The position numbers were made by a program, and so were the translations under genes. Shown here in pieces: positions 28,791 through 33,245 of a stretch of DNA of 33,245 bases. The notes beneath the pieces are model-generated. The model did no database searches, was not told where the DNA came from, and saw nothing but the letters and a program-made list of their open reading frames with translations. Position 1 is the stretch's first letter. The number at the start of each line of letters is the position of its first letter. The stretch is from Gammaproteobacteria bacterium (GTDB lineage Bacteria > Pseudomonadota > Gammaproteobacteria > Eutrophobiales > Eutrophobiaceae): the NCBI GenBank assembly GCA_021773215.1, contig JAJFKM010000073.1, positions 1 to 33,245 on the forward strand. The letters are read 5' to 3'.

Positions 28791-29249
28791 ATGAAACTTG
28801 AACCCTTTATGACTTATTACGCAAATCTCTCAGCTGTATTAGATGTGGGGAATGGGCCATTTGGCAAACGAATGATTTTTGAAGTACAAGGTGGTGAGTT
28901 CAAAAGCGATAAGCTAAATGGAAAAATTCGTGATGCCAGTTGTGCTGACTGGATGACGATTAGCGATGATGGCTATGGCCATTTGGATGTTCGCGCAACA
29001 TTCGAAACAGACGATAATGCGATCATCTACGCACAGTACTCTGGTGTTATTGAACTCACAGAAGGGATTATGGGAGCAGTTGCCGGAGAGTGTGAAACCA
29101 ATTTTGGTGAGCAAAATTTCTTTACCAATCCGCGTATGCAGACGGGCGATGAGCGTTATAGTTGGGTAAATAATATCTTCTGTGTTGCACAGGGACGTTT
29201 GTTGCCTGGTAAGGTGGAATACGAAGTATTTCAGTTAGTAAATGACTAA
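28791..29249 (+). CDS. DUF3237 family protein
   Basis: A 152-residue soluble protein matching DUF3237: a first strand segment MKLEPFMTYYANLS, GPFGKRMIFEVQGGEFKS, KLNGKIRDASCADWMTI, GHLDVRATFETDD, YAQYSGVIEL and a C-terminal RYSWVNNIFCVAQGRL. The family forms small beta-barrel proteins and lies next to catabolic genes; its reaction is unknown. ATG at 28791 has AAGAGG 8 nt upstream. An in-frame TTG at 28764 lies inside the operator and is rejected. It is the first unit of the operator-paired regulon with the oxidoreductase and carboxylase genes, so it probably acts in the same pathway. Confidence 0.85.
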   Translation: MKLEPFMTYYANLSAVLDVGNGPFGKRMIFEVQGGEFKSDKLNGKIRDASCADWMTISDDGYGHLDVRATFETDDNAIIYAQYSGVIELTEGIMGAVAGECETNFGEQNFFTNPRMQTGDERYSWVNNIFCVAQGRLLPGKVEYEVFQLVND

Positions 29250-29299
29250 ATAAACGATAGTTTTACTGCGTTGATAACTTGTCGTTTTTAATAATAACA

Positions 29300-29311
29300 A
29301 TTGTCGACAAT
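29300..29311. promoter_or_regulatory. GntR-type operator site O2a
   Basis: Perfect palindrome TTGTCGACAA in the AATTGTCGACAATATG context; upstream member of the pair before the oxidoreductase gene. Confidence 0.72.
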
Positions 29312-29362
29312 ATGAGGTTGAATTACGCGTATATGAGGTTTAAACTGTTGCAATTTGCTACA

Positions 29363-29374
29363 ATTGTCAACAAT
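29363..29374. promoter_or_regulatory. GntR-type operator site O2b
   Basis: TTGTCAACAA, 63 bp from O2a and 44 bp before the ATG at 29407. Confidence 0.72.
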
Positions 29375-29377
29375 TCT

Positions 29378-29395
29378 AATAATGCAAAACCAAGG
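29378..29395 (+). repeat. Repeated leader segment, copy 1
   Basis: The 18-bp leader AATAATGCAAAACCAAGG includes the ribosome-site region of the oxidoreductase gene and is identical to 30717-30734 before the carboxylase gene. The two regulated units share operators and leader, so the whole control module looks duplicated. Confidence 0.75.
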
Positions 29396-29406
29396 GAAAT
29401 CATTGA

Positions 29407-30420
29407 ATGTCTGAAGTAAACCACGTCTGGCGACTACGTAAACGTCCTGTTGGCGATATACGTGATGGTGATTTGAGTTTTGAAGTAGAACCCATTCCTG
29501 AACCTGCAGACGGAGAATGTCTATTCCGCCTTAACTATCTATCGCTAGATGCCACTAATCGGATGTGGATGGCTGATTTTCAACAATATATGCCTCCAGT
29601 TGCTATTGATGATCCGATGCGTGGTGTCGTTTGTGGAACTGTTATTAAAAGCAGAAATGCAGCCTTTAAAGAGGGCGATATTGTCAGTGGACTTGGTACT
29701 TGGGCGGACTATCAAATTGGTAGCACCGAGACGGTGAGTGTATTAGGTGATACAGGGCCTGTCCCCGTTATCGATGCTTTTGGTACTTTCGCTATCGCTG
29801 CGCCGACGGCTTATTTCGGCCTGCTCGAGATCACGGAACCTAAAGCAGGAGAGACAGTTGTTATTTCAACGGCTGCTGGTTCAGTTGGATCGATCGTCGG
29901 ACAGATTGCCAAGATCAAGGGCTGTCATGTTGTAGGACTTACCGGTACAGATGAAAAATGTAAATGGATCACTGAAGAGCTTGGTTTCGATGAGGCCATC
30001 AACTACAAAACAGAAAATTTATCAGAGGCACTAGAACGCACGTGCCCTAATGGGATAGATGTCTATTTCGAAAATGTAGGCGGTGAGATCCTAGACACTT
30101 GTCTCAAACACATGAACATGTACGGCCGCATATCAGTATGCGGGCTAATCGCACACTACAATTCCAGCGAAGAAGTCCCGGGGCCAAAGAATTATCCGAT
30201 GATTCTGATGAATCGACTCAAGGTTCAAGGCTTTATTATACTGGATTATATGGACCGTTATCCTGAAGCAATAGCAGCAATCACTCAATGGATGGGTGAA
30301 GGTAAAATTAAGGTTCAACAGGATGTTGTCGATGGACTTGAGAATGCTGTTGAGACAGTTAAAAAGCTCTATACCGGTGCGAATACGGGTAAGTTAATGG
30401 TTCGTGTAAAAGATGTGTGA
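29407..30420 (+). CDS. CurA-type NADP-dependent oxidoreductase (MDR superfamily)
   Basis: A 337-residue zinc-free medium-chain dehydrogenase/reductase. The N-terminal part (NHVWRLRKRPVGDI) and the PTAYFGLLEI segment are those of the prostaglandin-reductase/curcumin-reductase branch. The nucleotide-binding turn is AAGSVGS (156-162), followed by KIKGCHVVGLTGTDEKC. YFENVGGEILD (E222-G226) is the branch signature that replaces the zinc ligands. These enzymes reduce conjugated double bonds of alpha,beta-unsaturated ketones with NADPH. Its place next to an ATP-dependent ketone carboxylase suggests it prepares or salvages a ketone substrate; that is inference. It shares its leader sequence and operator pair with that carboxylase operon. 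Confidence 0.9.
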   Translation: MSEVNHVWRLRKRPVGDIRDGDLSFEVEPIPEPADGECLFRLNYLSLDATNRMWMADFQQYMPPVAIDDPMRGVVCGTVIKSRNAAFKEGDIVSGLGTWADYQIGSTETVSVLGDTGPVPVIDAFGTFAIAAPTAYFGLLEITEPKAGETVVISTAAGSVGSIVGQIAKIKGCHVVGLTGTDEKCKWITEELGFDEAINYKTENLSEALERTCPNGIDVYFENVGGEILDTCLKHMNMYGRISVCGLIAHYNSSEEVPGPKNYPMILMNRLKVQGFIILDYMDRYPEAIAAITQWMGEGKIKVQQDVVDGLENAVETVKKLYTGANTGKLMVRVKDV

Positions 30421-30621
30421 AGCCGATTTATATTCGAAAGTATTAATATAGTGTTTGAATTTTGAACGGTTTAGTCACTGTCGTTCGATAATGGAACTCT
30501 TACAAAGAGTTGAATAATTTTTAGGGTATTTTAATCCTCAATTAAAACAAATAGATATAATTATAATTATAAAAAAAATATTTTGGCATGTTGAATGCAT
30601 TATATATGCTAGATAAAAAAT

Positions 30622-30633
30622 ATTGTCGACAAT
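30622..30633. promoter_or_regulatory. GntR-type operator site O3a
   Basis: ATTGTCGACAAT, a perfect palindrome, upstream member of the pair before the carboxylase operon. Confidence 0.72.
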
Positions 30634-30682
30634 ATCCGGTTTTATACTAAAATTAACGGTAAAAGCACATAAAAAATGAGTT

Positions 30683-30694
30683 ATTGTCAACAAT
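30683..30694. promoter_or_regulatory. GntR-type operator site O3b
   Basis: ATTGTCAACAAT, 61 bp from O3a and 61 bp before the ATG at 30744. Confidence 0.72.
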
Positions 30695-30716
30695 CTAAAA
30701 GAATTAACATAATTTC

Positions 30717-30734
30717 AATAATGCAAAACCAAGG
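30717..30734 (+). repeat. Repeated leader segment, copy 2
   Basis: Identical over 18 bp to 29378-29395. The AAGG at its end serves as ribosome site 8-9 nt before the ATG. Confidence 0.75.
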
Positions 30735-30743
30735 AAAATTATT

Positions 30744-32681
30744 ATGGGAATGCTAGTTAATATCGACAACGGTGGCACGTTGACTGATATATGTGTACTG
30801 AAAGATAAAAACGTTTATAAGACCAAGACGCTCACTACGCCGTATGACTTAAGTAAGTGTTTCTTTGATGGACTTAAATCAATCTCATCTGTGATATATG
30901 GTGAAGAAGATGTCGCAAAACTTCTGATGGAAGTTGAGTATATTCGTTATTCAACCACTCAGGGTACTAACGCGATTGTAGAGCGTAAGGGACCAAAACT
31001 GGGATTGTTACTAAATAAAGGTAACGCAGATTTGGCTAAGCGCATGCGCGAGCAAGATGAAGACTTGTTCGACTTTTTGATTGGAGATCGTATCGTTGAG
31101 GTTGATCTTGCTGATTTAGGTGATGAATCAAAAGCAGCAGATACCGCAACGGTGATTACTAGACTTACCGGAATGGGTGCTAATAGGCTCGTTGTTTGTT
31201 TTGATGCTGATAATGCGGCTATCTCCGAGGCTCAATTCAAGAGGATAGCATTTGATATTTATCCGCGTCACTTATTAGGTGCTGTACCGATGTTGTTTGC
31301 CAGCGAGTTAGTTGATGATGTATTAGCTGATCGACGCGGTTGGACGGCATTGACTAATTCATTCCTGCATCCTGCGATGGAGAGTTTTCTTTACAACGCT
31401 GAAAATCGATTGCGTGAATATCGCACGAAAAATCCGTTACTTATCTTTCGTAACGATGGCAACGCATCACGTGTTGCGAAAACAATTGCGTTAAAGACCT
31501 ATAGCTCTGGCCCTCGCGGCGGAATGGAAGGCGTAAAGACTTTTAGTAAGCAATATAATCTTTCAAACGTAATGACCATGGACGTTGGTGGTACGACAAC
31601 TGATATTGGTCATCTGGTTGATCTGAAATTAAATGAAGAACGCCGCGGAAAAGTTGAGGGTGTGCCTATCTCTTTTGGATTGTGTGAAATTCACAGTGAA
31701 GGTGTTGGCGGCAGTTCAATTTTATCGGTCAAGGATAGCGCTATTCAGGTAGGACCTGAAAGTGTTGGCGCCGTACCTGGTCCGGCCAGCTTTGGTCGCG
31801 GTGGTAAGAGTTCAACTATTACAGATGTGAACCTGTTATCAGGATTGCTCGACCCATCGACTTATTTTGGTGGTGGATTGAAGCTTGATATAGAGCGCGG
31901 TCGTGCAGCCATTGAAGAAAATATTGCAACACCACTTGGCTGTTCAGTTGAAGAGGCGCTGCACAAGCTACGTGATGCTTATGAGCAAAAAATTGCTAAT
32001 GGTCTTAAGGGTTTTGGTGATGTTGCGAAAGATACCGTGTTACTAGCATTCGGTGGCGCTGGCCCGATGAACGCATGTGGTATAGCTGAACTAGCAGGCA
32101 TCAATACGGTTTATGTGCCAAAGACGGCATCTGTTTTTAGTGCCTTCGGAATCGGTTCTTGTGATATTGGCCAGAGCTATGCCGTTGTGTTGTCTACCAA
32201 TAATCAAGCTTCACTCAAAGCAGCTCACGCAGATCTTATGGAACGCGCTGAACGCGATATGTTTGCTGAAGGCTACGCTAAAGGTGAATTTGATGTAAAC
32301 GCGCTGTTGGTTAGTGAAACAGGTTCTAAAGAATCTACCCATCAATTGGATGGCAAGGTTGCACTGCCTAAAGCTTTAGAAAAAGCGGATTCAGTCACGC
32401 TCGAATTGATCGCGACTAAACGCCTAAAGACTGAAGATGATAAGCAGGTCAAAATCAAGAAAGGTAAGGCTGCTGCTGCATCAGGTTCACGAACAATTGT
32501 AGGTAGTGATCTGAAGAGCCAAGATGTTTCAGTTTATAGTGTGAATGATATGAAGCCGGGCGCACATGCTGCTGGCCCAGCTGTTATTGAAGAAGATTAC
32601 TTTACGTGTCTTGTACGTGAAGGTTGGGAATTTGTTGTGACCGAGGCAGGTGATATCTGTCTGACTAAGGGGGCTAAATAA
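30744..32681 (+). CDS. HyuA-family carboxylase subunit, ApcA-like
   Basis: A 645-residue protein of the hydantoinase/oxoprolinase A family (ASKHA fold). The first phosphate-binding loop is DNGGTLTD (D8 onward), the second MDVGGTTTD (279-287); GGAGPMNACG lies further on. The YIRYSTTQGTNAIVERKGPK segment is also typical. Together with a ~15-kDa zinc-type protein and a second HyuA gene, it has the order and sizes of apcA-apcB-apcC of acetophenone carboxylase, the ATP-dependent enzyme that carboxylates a methyl ketone to a beta-keto acid. The exact ketone cannot be read from sequence. The N-terminal DNGGT, where most HyuA members have DxGGT, sets it apart from the next HyuA gene. ATG at 30744 is used; a second Met at codon 3 is possible. 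It overlaps the next gene by one base (TAATG). Confidence 0.85.
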   Translation: MGMLVNIDNGGTLTDICVLKDKNVYKTKTLTTPYDLSKCFFDGLKSISSVIYGEEDVAKLLMEVEYIRYSTTQGTNAIVERKGPKLGLLLNKGNADLAKRMREQDEDLFDFLIGDRIVEVDLADLGDESKAADTATVITRLTGMGANRLVVCFDADNAAISEAQFKRIAFDIYPRHLLGAVPMLFASELVDDVLADRRGWTALTNSFLHPAMESFLYNAENRLREYRTKNPLLIFRNDGNASRVAKTIALKTYSSGPRGGMEGVKTFSKQYNLSNVMTMDVGGTTTDIGHLVDLKLNEERRGKVEGVPISFGLCEIHSEGVGGSSILSVKDSAIQVGPESVGAVPGPASFGRGGKSSTITDVNLLSGLLDPSTYFGGGLKLDIERGRAAIEENIATPLGCSVEEALHKLRDAYEQKIANGLKGFGDVAKDTVLLAFGGAGPMNACGIAELAGINTVYVPKTASVFSAFGIGSCDIGQSYAVVLSTNNQASLKAAHADLMERAERDMFAEGYAKGEFDVNALLVSETGSKESTHQLDGKVALPKALEKADSVTLELIATKRLKTEDDKQVKIKKGKAAAASGSRTIVGSDLKSQDVSVYSVNDMKPGAHAAGPAVIEEDYFTCLVREGWEFVVTEAGDICLTKGAK

Positions 32682-33088
32682 TGAAAGTATTAATGACTGA
32701 ATATCTTCGTATCGATTTAGATACAGAGAACTGGGAATGTCGTGTTTGTGATCATGTAATCAATTCGGCACGTGGAAATTACAAAGAAGGATTGCTGGTT
32801 TATAACCGCGACCCAGCAGACATCCATCCACACATTATCGATCCAGAGAAATATAAGTTTACGTTCTGCCCTGATAAAGACTGGGTCAATATTCTTGAAT
32901 TTTATTGCCCAAGTTGTGGCACGCAGGTCGAAGTTGAAAACACAATGCCGAATCATGAACCGCTCTATGATATGGAAGTTGATGTTGATGCACTTAAAGA
33001 ACAGTGGAGTCATCGTGAAGAAATTACAGAGGCGACGAAAGGGCCTGATGTTTTAGGTGAAGTCGAGCGTCATAGACATCGGCACTAG
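32681..33088 (+). CDS. Small zinc-type carboxylase subunit, ApcB/AcxC-like
   Basis: A 135-residue protein. Two pairs of cysteines, C20-x2-C23 (WECRVCDH) and C76-x2-C79 (YCPSCG), can bind one zinc. The AcxC/ApcB signature is visible: an N-terminal EYLRIDLDTENWECRVC, a Gly-rich YKEGLLVYNRDP segment and a C-terminal acidic part with a His-rich tail (RHRHRH). In acetone and acetophenone carboxylases this subunit is essential for the carboxylation step. Its start overlaps the stop of the preceding gene by one base, so translational coupling is likely. Confidence 0.83.
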   Translation: MKVLMTEYLRIDLDTENWECRVCDHVINSARGNYKEGLLVYNRDPADIHPHIIDPEKYKFTFCPDKDWVNILEFYCPSCGTQVEVENTMPNHEPLYDMEVDVDALKEQWSHREEITEATKGPDVLGEVERHRHRH

Positions 33089-33147
33089 TATAAAAAATTA
33101 CTACAAACAATAAATCAAACTACTACATAGTTATAGGAAAGTAGATT

Positions 33148-33245
33148 ATGAAACGAATATCAGTAGATATCGGCGGCACTTTTACCGATTGCTTTTTGGT
33201 TTGGGATAATAAGTACATCGAGACCAAAGCATTAACGACGCACCA
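33148..33245 (+). CDS. Second HyuA-family subunit, ApcC-like (5' end; runs off the window)
   Basis: The visible 32 residues read MKRISVDIGGTFTDCFLVWD and onward. IDVGGTFTD-type loops (here DIGGTFTD) open every HyuA-family ATP-binding domain. GGAAAG 7 nt upstream is a good ribosome site. In ApcABC order this is the ApcC position. A HyuB-type subunit (ApcD) is expected just outside the window. Confidence 0.85.
   Translation, partial: MKRISVDIGGTFTDCFLVWDNKYIETKALTTH

Larger units (their letters stand above)
30421..30743. promoter_or_regulatory. Regulatory region before the carboxylase operon
   Basis: AT-rich, with no ORF. It contains operators O3a and O3b and the second copy of the leader segment. 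TATACT at 30643-30648, between the operators, is a candidate -10 box. No -35 at a proper distance is certain. Confidence 0.5.

Overview
The window looks like a chromosomal segment of a gammaproteobacterium, probably marine. This rests on protein families only: a monomeric NADP isocitrate dehydrogenase, a YfcG-like glutathione transferase, MlaC, a MepA-type endopeptidase and an acetophenone-carboxylase-like locus. No rRNA or other definitive marker is present.

Region 1 (1-10757) is an AT-rich accessory array. It opens with the 3' end of a tyrosine recombinase gene. Then come 15 copies of one inverted-repeat element whose arms read TGTCCGCTT and AAGCGGACA. Thirteen copies (R2-R14) are exactly 53 bp; R1 is 59 bp and R15 is a 26-bp remnant. 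All genes are on the + strand. From R2 onward one gene lies between each pair of elements; two genes lie between R1 and R2. The cargo is unrelated: MlaC-like protein, TPR/ankyrin lipoprotein, MepA-like endopeptidase, lipocalin-like lipoprotein, DUF2834 protein, 3Fe-4S-type ferredoxin, small membrane proteins and two proteins with possible nucleotide-cyclase folds. At the right end the elements abut integron-type attC sites. One cassette (9761-10727) is textbook: its start and its attC R'' box are complementary over 10 bp. The array therefore seems to be a mosaic of integron cassettes and a second, fixed-length repeat system.

Region 2 (10758-12598) is a junction zone with two tRNA fragments (part of a tRNA-Arg(CCT) on the minus strand and the 3' half of a tRNA-Thr(CGT)-like gene), short repeats of attachment-site type, a Rap1a/Tai-type immunity protein and an HEFVH protein.

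Region 3 (12599-23086) holds three co-oriented genes for envelope or secreted proteins: a TPR lipoprotein with a secretin domain, a 1130-residue tectonin-type beta-propeller protein, and a 1697-residue protein with two DM9 lectin repeats, three to four copies of an unnamed domain, another propeller and a hydrophobic Ala/Gly-rich C-terminal part. I know of no named system with this composition; a secretin dedicated to lectin export is an inference.

Region 4 (23087-28361) has a lysine-rich histone-H1-like protein, a two-EF-hand protein, two glutathione transferases, a divergent TetR regulator, and the isocitrate dehydrogenase, which appears to start at ATT.

Region 5 (28362-33245) is a catabolic regulon: a DUF3237 protein, a CurA-type NADPH oxidoreductase, and the first three genes of an ApcABC-like ATP-dependent ketone carboxylase. 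Each of its three transcription units is preceded by a pair of sites (TTGTCGACAA, then TTGTCAACAA) 61-64 bp apart, which suggests control by a FadR-type GntR regulator not encoded here.
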